Assembly: GCA_023662725.1 (NCBI GenBank)
Contig: JAMPIL010000001.1
Span: 949,618-1,013,617 of the forward strand
Source: Ruminococcus flavefaciens
GTDB taxonomy: Bacteria > Bacillota > Clostridia > Oscillospirales > Ruminococcaceae
DNA length: 64,000 nt
Direction: 5' to 3'
Shown here: piece after piece, positions 16,550 through 26,109 of the stretch
Position numbering within the stretch: the stretch's first letter is position 1
Layout: each line of letters begins with the position of its first letter
The notes under the pieces: model-generated
Database searches by the model: none
What the model was told of the DNA's origin: nothing
Seen by the model: only the letters and a program-made list of their open reading frames with translations
Made by a program: the position numbers and the translations under genes

Positions 16550-19321
16550 ATGGCGCAGGATTATAATAACACCTTAAATTTACCGAAAACAGATTTTCCT
16601 ATGAGAGGAAATCTTCCCAAAAGAGAGCCTGAAACGCTCGAAAAATGGGAGAAAGAAAGACTTTACTACAAGATGATCGAGAAGAATAAGGGGAAGAAAA
16701 CCTATATTCTTCATGATGGACCTCCGTATGCTAACGGTGAAATTCATCTTGGAACAGCTCTTAACAAAACTTTAAAGGATTTTATTGTTAAATATAAGAA
16801 TATGAGCGGATTCTGCGCTCCTTATGTTCCGGGCTGGGATACGCACGGTCTTCCTATCGAGCTGAAGGCAATGAAGTCTATCGGCGTTGAAAACGGAGCA
16901 ATTCCGCCTGTAGAGCTTAGAAAGCATTGCCACGATTTTGCAATGATGCACGTTCAGAATCAGATGAAGCAGTTCAAGAGACTCGGAACTATCGGCGATT
17001 ACGATTATCCGTATCTCACGCTCCGTCCTGAATTTGAGGCAAGACAGGTCGAGGTATTCGGTGAAATGGCTAAACGAGGCTATATGTATAAGGGACTTAA
17101 GCCCGTTTACTGGTGTCCCGATTGTAACACAGCTCTTGCAGAAGCCGAGATTGAGTATTCAAACGATCCATGCTACTCTATCTATGTAAAGTTCAATGTT
17201 ACCGATGATAAGGGAATTTTCTCCGGTATGGGACTTGATACATCCAAGATCTATTTCGTTATCTGGACTACTACAACATGGACTATTCCCGGAAACCTTG
17301 CTATCTGTCTCGGTCCTGAGTATAACTACACTCTCGTTCACGTTGGCGATGAGTATTATGTTATGGCTGAAGAGCTTGTTAAAACAACAATGGAAACAGC
17401 CGGAATTACCGAATATACAACAGAGGGAATCTTCACAGGTGCAGAGCTTGAGGGAATGAAGACAATGCATCCGCTTTACGACCGTCCGTCGCCGATCATC
17501 GTCGGCGATCATGTAACGCTTGAAAGCGGTACGGGATGCGTTCATACTGCTCCCGGCTACGGTGTTGAGGACTTTGAGGTCTGCAAGAATTACGATGATA
17601 TCGGAATTATTGTCTGCGTTGACGCAAAAGGCAGACAGACCGCTGAAGCCGGCGAATTCGAGGGAATGGACACCGAGACTGCAAATAAGGCTATCGCCGC
17701 TAAGCTTACAGAAGTTGGAGCAATGCTCGCAACTCAGAAGATCGTCCATCAGTACCCACACTGCTGGAGATGTAACAGTCCTATCATCTATCGTGCAACA
17801 GAGCAGTGGTTCTGCTCCGTAAACGACTTCAAGGACGAAGCCATCAAGGCTATTGAAGAAGTTCAGTGGATTCCTGAATGGGGTGAGGACAGAATCAAGG
17901 GCATGGTTCGTGACAGAAGCGATTGGTGTATTTCACGTCAGAGAACATGGGGTGTTCCGATTCCGATCGTTTACTGCAAGGACTGTGGTAAGCCAATCGT
18001 TAACGACGAAACAATTTCCGCAATAGCCGATCTTTTCCGCAAAGAAGGTTCTGATGCATGGTGGACGAGAGAAGCTTCCGAATTCATTCCTGCAAGTGTT
18101 AAGTGCGAATGCGGATGCAGTGAATTTACAAAGGAATACGATATTATGGACGTATGGTTCGACAGCGGCGTTTCTCATACTGCCGTTATGGATGAATTCG
18201 ACAGCCTTTCATGGCCGGCAGATCTCTATCTTGAGGGTGCAGATCAGTACAGAGGCTGGTTCCAGTCGTCGCTTCTCACATCTGTTGTTTACAAGGGAAC
18301 AGCTCCTTATAAGGCTGTTTGTACTCATGGATGGGTCGTTGACGGCGAGGGCAAAACGATGCATAAGTCCCTTGGAAACGGAATTGATCCAAGCGAGATA
18401 ACCGACCAGTATGGTGCAGATATTCTTCGTTTGTGGGTAGCGTCATCCGATTATCATTCTGATATCAGAATTTCTAAAACCATCCTCAGCCAGCTTTCTG
18501 ACGCTTACAAGAAGATCAGAAATACTGCAAGATTCATCCTTGGAAATCTTGGCAACGGTAATGGATTTAATCCCGATACAGACAGCGTTTCTGACGATAA
18601 ACTCACAGAACTTGATAAATGGGCGCTCATGCGTCTTGACGCTCTCATTGATAAAGTAAACGAAGGCTATCAGGCTTTTGATTTCCATATCGCTTTCCAC
18701 GCAATCCATAACTTCTGTGTAATTGATATGTCGAATTTCTACCTCGATATTATCAAGGACAGACTTTACTGCGAAAAAGAAGATTCCGAGCTGCGTCGAG
18801 CTGCTCAGACCGCTATGTACCGTATTCTCAGCGCAGTTGCAAGACTTGCCGCTCCTATCATTTCCTTTACTGCTGAGGAGATATGGCAGTTTATGCCGCA
18901 TACTTCTGCGGACGATACTGAAAGCGTTTTCCTGAATCAGATGCCTGAAAAGTCCGGCATTGAGTTCAGTGATGAGTTTATTGATAAATGGAACTTCATC
19001 TATGCTGCACGTGAATCGGCTAATAAGGCTCTTGAGGATGCAAGAAACGAAAAGATCATCGGTAAATCTCTTGAGGCTAAAATTATCATTAAGAGCAGTG
19101 AGGCTGATTTTGAAAGATATTCTGATCTTGCAGAGCAGCTTACAGAAATTCTTATTGTTTCCGATGTTGAAATTGAAAAGAATGACGGCGAAACTGTATT
19201 TGAGGTTGCAAAGGCAGAGGGCGGAAAGTGCGAACGCTGCTGGTGCTATTCAAAGTATGTAGGCGAAAATCATGAGCATCCCACACTTTGTCAGAGATGT
19301 GCGATAGCAATTGAGGTGTAA
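16550..19321 (+). CDS. ileS: Isoleucyl-tRNA synthetase
   Basis: A class I aminoacyl-tRNA synthetase charging tRNA-Ile, 923 residues. The HIGH-type motif is GEIHLGTALNKTL near residue 70. The editing domain contains WTTTTWTIPGN. The KMSKS-type motif is GKTMHKSLGN near residue 610. The C-terminal zinc ribbon CERCWCYS...CQRC is complete, marking the bacterial form. The start is set at ATG 16550 after CAAGGAAAAA; an in-frame codon at 16499 lies before a strong AAAGGAGGG (16506-16514) that has no start at proper distance. No T-box leader was found in the 78 bases after divIVA. Confidence 0.96.
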   Translation: MAQDYNNTLNLPKTDFPMRGNLPKREPETLEKWEKERLYYKMIEKNKGKKTYILHDGPPYANGEIHLGTALNKTLKDFIVKYKNMSGFCAPYVPGWDTHGLPIELKAMKSIGVENGAIPPVELRKHCHDFAMMHVQNQMKQFKRLGTIGDYDYPYLTLRPEFEARQVEVFGEMAKRGYMYKGLKPVYWCPDCNTALAEAEIEYSNDPCYSIYVKFNVTDDKGIFSGMGLDTSKIYFVIWTTTTWTIPGNLAICLGPEYNYTLVHVGDEYYVMAEELVKTTMETAGITEYTTEGIFTGAELEGMKTMHPLYDRPSPIIVGDHVTLESGTGCVHTAPGYGVEDFEVCKNYDDIGIIVCVDAKGRQTAEAGEFEGMDTETANKAIAAKLTEVGAMLATQKIVHQYPHCWRCNSPIIYRATEQWFCSVNDFKDEAIKAIEEVQWIPEWGEDRIKGMVRDRSDWCISRQRTWGVPIPIVYCKDCGKPIVNDETISAIADLFRKEGSDAWWTREASEFIPASVKCECGCSEFTKEYDIMDVWFDSGVSHTAVMDEFDSLSWPADLYLEGADQYRGWFQSSLLTSVVYKGTAPYKAVCTHGWVVDGEGKTMHKSLGNGIDPSEITDQYGADILRLWVASSDYHSDIRISKTILSQLSDAYKKIRNTARFILGNLGNGNGFNPDTDSVSDDKLTELDKWALMRLDALIDKVNEGYQAFDFHIAFHAIHNFCVIDMSNFYLDIIKDRLYCEKEDSELRRAAQTAMYRILSAVARLAAPIISFTAEEIWQFMPHTSADDTESVFLNQMPEKSGIEFSDEFIDKWNFIYAARESANKALEDARNEKIIGKSLEAKIIIKSSEADFERYSDLAEQLTEILIVSDVEIEKNDGETVFEVAKAEGGKCERCWCYSKYVGENHEHPTLCQRCAIAIEV

Positions 19322-19334
19322 TTATAACAATATT

Positions 19335-19361
19335 GCCTGCTGTCAAGATATGGCGGCAGGC
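19335..19361 (+). terminator. Putative terminator after ileS
   Basis: GCCTGCTGTC and GGCGGCAGGC form a ten-pair stem (two G-U pairs) with a seven-base loop, followed by GTATTATTTA. The tail is only moderately T-rich, so it may be leaky into lspA. Confidence 0.4.
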
Positions 19362-19391
19362 GTATTATTTACTTGAAAGGACAAATTTTTA

Positions 19392-19913
19392 GTGGCTATT
19401 CTGCTTACGGCAATGGTAATTGCCCTTATCGGAATCGATCAGATAATCAAATACTGGGCGATTCATTCACTTCAGCCGAAGGGGAGTATTGACTTCATCC
19501 ACTTTGGAAAGATCGAAATTTTTGATTTGACTTATCTTGAAAACGACGGTGCGATTTTTGGAAGTATGTCCGGTCAGCGATGGTTTCTGATCGGTTTCAC
19601 GGCAATAGTTATCGCTGTCGGGATTGTGGCTATGTTCAAGTTCCTGAAACGCTCTAAACTGCTTAGCATAGCCGTTTCGCTCTTTGTTGCCGGAGGACTT
19701 GGAAACATTATCGACCGTATTCGGTTTGGCTATGTAGTTGATATGTTTGAGTTCAAGCTGTTCAAATTTGCGATCTTTAATTTTGCAGATATCTGTGTGA
19801 CGATCGCTTTTATTCTGCTTTTGATTTATGGAATTTTTATTGATCCTAAGATCGAGAAAAGACTCAAACAGGAGTCGGCAGCGATGAAAAAAGAGGCTGA
19901 TAAAAATGAGTGA
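19392..19913 (+). CDS. lspA: Lipoprotein signal peptidase
   Basis: LspA is a membrane aspartyl protease that removes signal peptides from diacylglyceryl-lipoproteins, such as those at 2297, 4162 and 42846. The 173-residue protein has four predicted membrane helices and both catalytic motifs: GGLGNIIDRIRFGYVVDMFE and FAIFNFADICVTI, plus YLENDGAIFGS. The GTG start at 19392 follows GAAAGGAC. The gene overlaps the next by eight bases. Confidence 0.95.
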   Translation: MAILLTAMVIALIGIDQIIKYWAIHSLQPKGSIDFIHFGKIEIFDLTYLENDGAIFGSMSGQRWFLIGFTAIVIAVGIVAMFKFLKRSKLLSIAVSLFVAGGLGNIIDRIRFGYVVDMFEFKLFKFAIFNFADICVTIAFILLLIYGIFIDPKIEKRLKQESAAMKKEADKNE

Positions 19914-20820
19914 GAAGCTTATTCTGACTGCTTCTGACGAAGAGTGCGGAAAAAGAATTGACAAATTTATTTCGGACAATATTGCTCAGCTTTCTCGGAG
20001 CGCAGTTCAAGGACTGATTTTAAATGGTTTAGTTCTTGTAGACGGAAAAAATTCGGGAAAAAATTATAAGATTCATGGCGCTGAACAAATTTCAGTTGAA
20101 ATTCCTGAACCCCAGCCAATGGATGCTCTGCCGGAGGATATTCCGCTTGATATTGTTTATGAGGACAGTGAACTTCTTGTTGTAAATAAACCGAAAGGAA
20201 TGGTCGTTCATCCTGCGCACGGAAATTATAACGGAACCCTGGTCAACGCTCTGCTTCATCACTGCGGAGATAGTCTTTCGGGGATAAATGGAGTTATCCG
20301 TCCAGGAATTGTCCACAGAATAGACAAAAATACCAGCGGATTGCTTATCGTTGCAAAAACGGATTCGGCTCATGTTAAATTGGCGGAGCAGATCAAGGAG
20401 CATAGTTTTACCCGTGAATACGAAGCGGTAGCCGCAGGTTACTTCAAGGAGTTTGAGGGAACTATCGACGCTCCGATAGGACGTCATAAGACCGACAGGA
20501 AGAAAATGTGCGTAATACAGGAAAATTCGAGGAATGCGGTCACTCATTACAGTGTTTTGAGGCAATATGGCGGATACGCTCACGTTCGTCTGAAACTTGA
20601 AACCGGCAGAACTCATCAGATAAGAGTTCATCTTGCCTATATCGGTCATCCGGTTTTGGGGGACGATGTTTATGGAAAGTCATATAAGGGAATTGACGGA
20701 CAGTGCCTTCATGCCCGAAAAATAGGGTTTATTCATCCGTCCAGCGGTGAATATATGGAATTTGTGAGCGAGCTTCCGGAGTATTTTTCTTCGATTTTGA
20801 ATAAGCTTGAAAAAATGTAG
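19906..20820 (+). CDS. RluD-type 23S rRNA pseudouridine synthase
   Basis: A 304-residue RluA-family enzyme. An N-terminal S4 domain (RIDKFISDNIAQLSRSAVQ, then LVLVDGK) precedes the catalytic domain with the Asp loop HRIDKNTSGLLIVAKTD and the conserved KPKGMVVHPAHGN, GRTHQIRVHLAYIGHPVLGD and LHARKIGFIHP. The lspA-rluD order is standard in Firmicutes. Whether it is RluD itself or a paralogue of the same family cannot be fixed by eye. Its start overlaps lspA, so the two are translated together. Confidence 0.92.
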   Translation: MSEKLILTASDEECGKRIDKFISDNIAQLSRSAVQGLILNGLVLVDGKNSGKNYKIHGAEQISVEIPEPQPMDALPEDIPLDIVYEDSELLVVNKPKGMVVHPAHGNYNGTLVNALLHHCGDSLSGINGVIRPGIVHRIDKNTSGLLIVAKTDSAHVKLAEQIKEHSFTREYEAVAAGYFKEFEGTIDAPIGRHKTDRKKMCVIQENSRNAVTHYSVLRQYGGYAHVRLKLETGRTHQIRVHLAYIGHPVLGDDVYGKSYKGIDGQCLHARKIGFIHPSSGEYMEFVSELPEYFSSILNKLEKM

Positions 20821-20823
20821 GCG

Positions 20824-21648
20824 GTGAGAAATTTGTTTGAAGATATATCTAAAATAGTGCTGCTTAGCGACATGGACGGAACGCTGCTTAATTCCAAAAA
20901 GCTTATTAATGAAGTTGACTTAGCTGCAATTCAGCGGTTTATTGACCTCGGAGGTCATTTCACAGTCGCTACAGGACGCACTTTACAGGCATTTGAGCAG
21001 TATCGTGCCGGCTTGGAACTGAATATGCCTGTGATAATGTATAACGGTGCAGCGATTTACGATTACGGTACCGGAAAGACGCTGTATACTCATCCTCTTC
21101 CTGACGAATGCCGAAATATAGCCAAAGAGCTCCTTGAAGCCATGCCAGATGCCGGGGGAGAGGTTTTAAAGCTGGATGGCACTTACGTTTTCCGCAACAA
21201 TGATTATCAGAAGCTTCACACAAAACTTTGCGGAATAACTCCGTTTTATTCCACTCTTGATGAAGTTCCGGAGGGCGGATGGCTTAAAGTTCTGTTCGCA
21301 ATGGCTCCGGATGATATGGAATACATAGAGATACTCGTCCGGCAGAAAAATTACGAAACTGTCAGCTTTGTGAAGTCGTCAGAGATGTTTTATGAGATGC
21401 TTCCTGTGGGAGTAAGCAAGGGTTCAGCTCTTTCAAATTACCGCAGGCTTAACGGAATGACGGATTTTAAATTCGTTGCTATCGGCGATTTCGATAACGA
21501 TATTGAAATGATTCGTGAAGCCGACTTGGGAGTGTGTCCTGCAAATGCCGAAGAATCGGTGAAAAAAGCGTCCGCTTTCGTTCTTGAGAGAACTAATAAC
21601 GAGGGCGCAGTTGCCGAGCTGATAAATCATATCATAAATAATTTGTAA
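20824..21648 (+). CDS. Cof-type HAD-superfamily phosphatase
   Basis: A 274-residue HAD hydrolase of the Cof (IIB) type, acting on sugar or nucleotide phosphates. Motif I is LLSDMDGTLLNS with the nucleophile Asp; motif II is TVATGRTLQ; motif III includes the Lys of SKGSAL; motif IV is AIGDFDNDIEMI. The cap domain lies at about residues 85-190. GTG 20824 is used; TTG 20833, with AGGCGGTGAG upstream, is an equally good start. The substrate cannot be inferred. Confidence 0.88.
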   Translation: MRNLFEDISKIVLLSDMDGTLLNSKKLINEVDLAAIQRFIDLGGHFTVATGRTLQAFEQYRAGLELNMPVIMYNGAAIYDYGTGKTLYTHPLPDECRNIAKELLEAMPDAGGEVLKLDGTYVFRNNDYQKLHTKLCGITPFYSTLDEVPEGGWLKVLFAMAPDDMEYIEILVRQKNYETVSFVKSSEMFYEMLPVGVSKGSALSNYRRLNGMTDFKFVAIGDFDNDIEMIREADLGVCPANAEESVKKASAFVLERTNNEGAVAELINHIINNL

Positions 21649-21666
21649 CTTTTTACGGAGATAAAT

Positions 21667-22128
21667 ATGAAGATTCAAAAGATTACAAAGGAATCGTTTG
21701 CCGTGATTGGAAAAGAGGGTTCTTCATCAGAAGGAAACGGATTTATTCAAAGATTATGGACTGAGGCGAATGCTCATGTCGGAGAAATTCAGCATTTGGC
21801 AAAAAAAGATGAAAATGGAAATATAGCCGGAATATGGGGAGCAATGTCAGATTTTTCACGCTCTTTCAAGCCGTGGGAAAACTTTAATGAAGGACTTTAT
21901 CTTGCCGGTATAGAGTGCAATAACGATTCAGAAGCGCCTGATGGATGGACAAAATGGATTATTCCGGGGTATGAGTATATCTGTGCTGAATGTGAAGAAG
22001 ACGACACCTTTTCGCAGGTTATTCAATATATGAGAGATAATGATATTGAATTAGCGGGCGCAGTTCATGATTTTACTTGTACACAGACAGGAAAAAATTA
22101 TATGTTTTTTCCGATAAAAAGACTTTGA
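21667..22128 (+). CDS. GyrI-like small-molecule-binding protein
   Basis: A 153-residue stand-alone effector-binding domain resembling GyrI/SbmC and the C-terminal domain of AraC-family regulators. Supporting features are the opening strand KIQKITKESFAVIGKEG, the helix FIQRLWTEANAHVGEI, the GIWGAMSDF strand and the closing FTCTQTGKNYMFFPIKR. There is no DNA-binding part. Such proteins bind hydrophobic or cationic compounds. It lies alone between the HAD gene and the transketolase pair, with CGGAG before the ATG. Confidence 0.7.
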   Translation: MKIQKITKESFAVIGKEGSSSEGNGFIQRLWTEANAHVGEIQHLAKKDENGNIAGIWGAMSDFSRSFKPWENFNEGLYLAGIECNNDSEAPDGWTKWIIPGYEYICAECEEDDTFSQVIQYMRDNDIELAGAVHDFTCTQTGKNYMFFPIKRL

Positions 22129-22181
22129 TCAGAATAAATAAAACCAGTTGCTATGCGGCTGAATTATATATGGAGGTTATT

Positions 22182-23021
22182 ATGGACGAATCTATCAAAA
22201 AGACTTTGCAGAAAACTGCCTGCAAAGTGAGAATGGGCGTTATCGAGGGTACTTATAACGCTAAATCGGGACATCCCGGCGGCTCGCTTTCAATAAGCGA
22301 TACCCTCACATATCTTTATTTTAATAAAATGAATGTTGACAGCAATGATCCGGAAAATCCTGAAAGAGACCGTCTTGTGCTTTCTAAGGGACATACTGCT
22401 CCGGCGCTTTACTCCGTTCTTGCTCAGAAAGGCTACTTTCCGGAGGAGGAGCTTAAATCACTTCGTCATATCGGCGCACTATTACAGGGACATCCGTGTA
22501 TTCATACTCCGGGAGTAGATATGTCCAGCGGCTCGCTCGGACAGGGAATTTCCGCTGCCTGTGGAATGGCTCTTGCGGGAAAGCTTGACAACAAATCATA
22601 TAAGGTCTATGCTATTCTGGGCGACGGTGAGATTGAGGAAGGACAGGTATGGGAAGCAGCAATGTTTGCGGCTCATTACGGTCTTGGAAATCTTGTTGCT
22701 ATTGTTGACAATAATGGACTGCAAATCGACGGTCCTATTACTGAAGTTTGTTCTCCCGAGCCTATTACAGATAAATTTGCAGCTTTCGGCTGGCACGTTA
22801 TAACAATGGACGGTCATGATTTTGATGATATCGACAGAGCCTTCACCGAAGCTGAAAAGATAACAGATAAGCCGGTTGCTATTATTCAGAAGAGTGTTAA
22901 GGGCAAGGGCGTTTCATTCATGGAAAATCAGGTAGGCTGGCATGGAACTGCTCCTAATAAAGAACAGTACGAACAGGCTATGAAAGAGCTTAATGCGCAG
23001 TTAAAGGAATTGGAGGACTAA
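22182..23021 (+). CDS. Transketolase, N-terminal (ThDP-binding) subunit
   Basis: The first half of a split transketolase, 279 residues. It binds thiamine diphosphate and Mg: the GDGEIEEGQVWEAAMFA motif and VDNNGLQIDGP are intact, as are GHPGGSLSISDTL and SKGHTAPALYSVL near the start. The ATG at 22182 follows TGGAGG; an earlier in-frame start at 22077 overlaps the previous gene and is rejected. Together with the next gene it interconverts pentose-phosphate sugars. A two-gene transketolase is common in Clostridia. Confidence 0.94.
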   Translation: MDESIKKTLQKTACKVRMGVIEGTYNAKSGHPGGSLSISDTLTYLYFNKMNVDSNDPENPERDRLVLSKGHTAPALYSVLAQKGYFPEEELKSLRHIGALLQGHPCIHTPGVDMSSGSLGQGISAACGMALAGKLDNKSYKVYAILGDGEIEEGQVWEAAMFAAHYGLGNLVAIVDNNGLQIDGPITEVCSPEPITDKFAAFGWHVITMDGHDFDDIDRAFTEAEKITDKPVAIIQKSVKGKGVSFMENQVGWHGTAPNKEQYEQAMKELNAQLKELED

Positions 23022-23025
23022 GACA

Positions 23026-23973
23026 ATGGCAGAAGTTATGAAAAAAGCTACCAGAGAAAGCTACGGCGAAACGCTGAAAGAGCTTGCCGAGGAGTATAAA
23101 GATCTTGTTGTTCTCGATGCCGATCTGGCGGCTGCAACCAAGACCGGAATCTTTAAAAAAGCCTATCCTGAGCGCTTTTTCGACTGTGGAATTGCAGAGG
23201 CTAACATGATGGGGGTTGCAGCAGGACTTGCAGCCTGCGGAAAAATTCCGTTTGCAAGTACATTTGCTATGTTCGCTGCCGGAAGAGCTTACGAAATAGT
23301 AAGAAATTCTATCGGCTATCCTCATCTTAATGTTAAAATAGGTGCAACTCATGCGGGAATTTCAGTCGGTGAGGATGGTGCAACTCACCAGTGCAACGAG
23401 GATATTGCTTTAATGAGAACTATTCCCGGAATGACTATAATCAATCCCTGCGACGATGTTGAAGCTCGTGCCGCAATAAGAGCGGCTCTTGATTTTAATG
23501 GACCTGTATATATGCGTTTCGGACGTCTGGCAGTTCCGGTTGTAAATGATAGAGAAACTTACAAATTCGAACTTGGCAAGGGCGTTGTTATGAAGGACGG
23601 AAGCGATGTTACTATCGTTGCAACCGGACTTATGGTAAACGAAGCTCTTGAAGCTGCCGTTGTACTTGAAAATGACGGTATATCGGCAAGAGTTGTTAAT
23701 ATCCATACAATCAAGCCGCTTGATAAGGAACTTATCTGCAAGTGTGCAAAGGAAACGGGAGTTATCGTGACGGCTGAGGAACACAGTGTTATCGGCGGAC
23801 TTGGTTCTGCTGTTGCAGAAGCTGTAACGGAGTGCTGCCCTGTCCCTGTTGTAAAGATCGGCGTTAATGATGAGTTCGGACACTCCGGTCCGGCTGTAGA
23901 TCTTCTGAAGGAATTCGGACTTTCTGCTGAAAACATCGTTGCAAAGGTTAAGGAAGCTGTAAAACTTAAATAA
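23026..23973 (+). CDS. Transketolase, C-terminal subunit
   Basis: The second half of the split transketolase, 315 residues, starting four bases after the first. It contains the pyrimidine-binding domain (VVLDADLAAATKTGIFKK, CGIAEANMMGVAAGLA with the catalytic Glu, FASTFAMFAAGRAYE, HAGISVGEDGATHQ) and the C-terminal domain (VIVTAEEHSVIGGLGSAVAE). It completes the active site with the partner at 22182. A bidirectional terminator follows at 23987. Confidence 0.94.
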   Translation: MAEVMKKATRESYGETLKELAEEYKDLVVLDADLAAATKTGIFKKAYPERFFDCGIAEANMMGVAAGLAACGKIPFASTFAMFAAGRAYEIVRNSIGYPHLNVKIGATHAGISVGEDGATHQCNEDIALMRTIPGMTIINPCDDVEARAAIRAALDFNGPVYMRFGRLAVPVVNDRETYKFELGKGVVMKDGSDVTIVATGLMVNEALEAAVVLENDGISARVVNIHTIKPLDKELICKCAKETGVIVTAEEHSVIGGLGSAVAEAVTECCPVPVVKIGVNDEFGHSGPAVDLLKEFGLSAENIVAKVKEAVKLK

Positions 23974-23986
23974 TTTAAGATAAAAG

Positions 23987-24006
23987 GAGCTTACAAATGT
24001 AAGCTC
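23987..24006. terminator. Bidirectional terminator between transketolase and recQ
   Basis: GAGCTTACA-AA-TGTAAGCTC is a perfect nine-pair stem. TATTTTT follows on the plus strand, and CTTTTAT follows on the minus strand after the recQ stop at 24012. Confidence 0.7.
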
Positions 24007-24011
24007 TATTT

Positions 24012-26081
24012 TTATGCCAGAATACCAATTTTTCGTAATCTGGAACGTATCGCACCGTTGGTGCGTTTGTGAATTCGTGCGATTTCAGTAATACATTTAC
24101 CGGAATTAAATTCCTCGGCAAGCTGACTTTCTTCGCTTTCGGTCCACGGTTTGGGTTTTGGAAGAGCAGTTGTGCCGACAGCGTGTTCACGGAAACTTGC
24201 AAGCTGACTTTCAAGATAGCTCACCTCGCCATCGGGAGCTTTCTCCGCATCGGGATTGTTTTTTATGTATTCGGAGATCACTTCGCAGAAAGCGTCGCTG
24301 TACTTATCGGCCTTGCTTCTTCCGACTCCTGAAACATTGAGAAACTGCTCTCTTGAAGTCGGGAGCTTTCTGCACATATCACGAAGCGCAGCGTCACCAA
24401 AAACTATATAAGCCGGAACGTTTTCCTCATTCGCAAGTTTACTGCGAAGCGAACGAAGTTCTGCAAAAAGAGGATCATTGGCATAGAATTTGTCATCAGC
24501 TTTACGCTTGTCCTTTTGAGATTTTTCAATGGGGAGCTTCATGCTTACAGGAATTTTTTCTTTAAGGATTTTTACTGATTTAGAAGAAAGACAAAGCTGA
24601 GGGAAGTCGGAATCAGTGAGCATAAGGTAGCCGTTCATGACGAGATAGTCAATTTCAGATCGTATCTTTGAAGCCGAAACATCTGCCATTATGCCGTATG
24701 TTGAAAGTTTATCAAAACCGAGTGAAAGTAGTTTTTCATTACGGCTTCCACGAAGAATATCAACGATCATGCTCTTGCCGTAATCCCAGCCTTTTTGGTG
24801 AACACGATAGACGCAGGAAATGATTTTCTGTGAATCTATGGTTATATCCACAGTTTCAAATCCGTTTACACAGCTTGAACAATTTCCACAGTAGTTTGGT
24901 GAATTTTCCCCGAAATATCGCAAAATGTATTCTCTCAGGCATCCTGTTGTGGTACAGTAGTACGTCATGGCTTTAAGACGTTCCTTATCCTTTTCGAGAA
25001 TTAGTTCACGCTCCTTTTGTGAGAGTTCCGAGTTTTCCTCATAGCTTTTTTCAATCATGAATGTGTTGGTACGAACATCGGTGCCACTATAGAGAAGCGT
25101 ACATTCAGCCGGTTCACCGTCACGTCCGGCACGTCCGGCTTCCTGATAATAGCTCTCAATATTCTTTGGCATATTATAATGAATTACAAATGAAACGTCC
25201 GATTTGTCGATACCCATACCGAAAGCGTTGGTTGCTACCATGATCCTCTTGCGGTCATAGATAAAATCATCCTGATTTTGCTGTCTTTCAGAATCGGAAA
25301 GACCTGCATGATAGCGGGTTGCAGAGAAGCCTTCCTGATTGAGACGCTCACAGACTTCCTCAACATTTTTCCTTGAAAGACAGTAAACGATACCGCATTT
25401 TTCTCCGTATCCGGAAATAAGACTGCGGAGCGTATCGTATTTCCTCGTAGGCTGAATAACGGCGAAATATAGGTTTTTTCTGTTGAATCCGGTGGTTATA
25501 GAAAATGGATCTTCAAGCCGGAGAATTTTTATAATGTCATCACGGACATCTGTGGTCGCTGTAGCTGTGAAAGCGCTTACAATCGGACGTGAGGGAAGTT
25601 TACTTATGAAATCGATGATACGGAGGTAACTCGGTCGGAAATCCTGTCCCCACTGAGAAACGCAGTGAGCTTCGTCTACAGTTATCATTGAGATTTTGAT
25701 GTGAGCGGCGAGACGCAGAAAATCTTCGGAATCCAGTCTTTCCGGAGCAGCATAGATGATTTTATACGCTCCGTTATAAGCGTTTCGGAAAACAGCAGAA
25801 TATTCCTCCATAGATAGAGAACTGTTAATGCAGGCTGCATTGAATCCGGCAGAAATAAGAGCGCTTACCTGATCTTTCATGAGCGAGATAAGAGGTGAAA
25901 CTACAATAGTCATGCCGTCAAGGAGCATTGCCGGAACTTGATAGCAGATAGACTTTCCTGCGCCTGTCGGCATTATACCGAGAGTATCACGTCCGGACAA
26001 AATGCTGTCTATAATTTCTTCTTGACCGTTACGGAAGCTGTCATGACCGAAATATTCTTTTAAAATATCGTATTTATTCAT
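24012..26081 (-). CDS. recQ: ATP-dependent DNA helicase RecQ
   Basis: A 3'-5' superfamily 2 helicase of recombinational repair, 689 residues. Visible are the Q-motif region (FGHDSFRNGQEEII), Walker A MPTGAGKSICYQ, DEAH box TVDEAHCVSQWGQDFRPSY, and motif VI YYQEAGRAGRDGEPAEC. A zinc module (CLREYILRYFGE, then CGNCSSC) and winged helix follow. An HRDC domain spans about residues 535-615 (FGDAALRDMCRKLPTSREQ). The last ~50 residues add a helix-turn-helix-like segment (WTESEESQLAEEFNSGKCIT, then RTNGAIRSRLRKIG), a C-terminal extension often seen in clostridial RecQ. The leader contains palindrome element 3. Confidence 0.95.
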   Translation of the reverse strand: MNKYDILKEYFGHDSFRNGQEEIIDSILSGRDTLGIMPTGAGKSICYQVPAMLLDGMTIVVSPLISLMKDQVSALISAGFNAACINSSLSMEEYSAVFRNAYNGAYKIIYAAPERLDSEDFLRLAAHIKISMITVDEAHCVSQWGQDFRPSYLRIIDFISKLPSRPIVSAFTATATTDVRDDIIKILRLEDPFSITTGFNRKNLYFAVIQPTRKYDTLRSLISGYGEKCGIVYCLSRKNVEEVCERLNQEGFSATRYHAGLSDSERQQNQDDFIYDRKRIMVATNAFGMGIDKSDVSFVIHYNMPKNIESYYQEAGRAGRDGEPAECTLLYSGTDVRTNTFMIEKSYEENSELSQKERELILEKDKERLKAMTYYCTTTGCLREYILRYFGENSPNYCGNCSSCVNGFETVDITIDSQKIISCVYRVHQKGWDYGKSMIVDILRGSRNEKLLSLGFDKLSTYGIMADVSASKIRSEIDYLVMNGYLMLTDSDFPQLCLSSKSVKILKEKIPVSMKLPIEKSQKDKRKADDKFYANDPLFAELRSLRSKLANEENVPAYIVFGDAALRDMCRKLPTSREQFLNVSGVGRSKADKYSDAFCEVISEYIKNNPDAEKAPDGEVSYLESQLASFREHAVGTTALPKPKPWTESEESQLAEEFNSGKCITEIARIHKRTNGAIRSRLRKIGILA

Positions 26082-26109
26082 AAGTCACCAATTTCATTAA
26101 GAATTTATT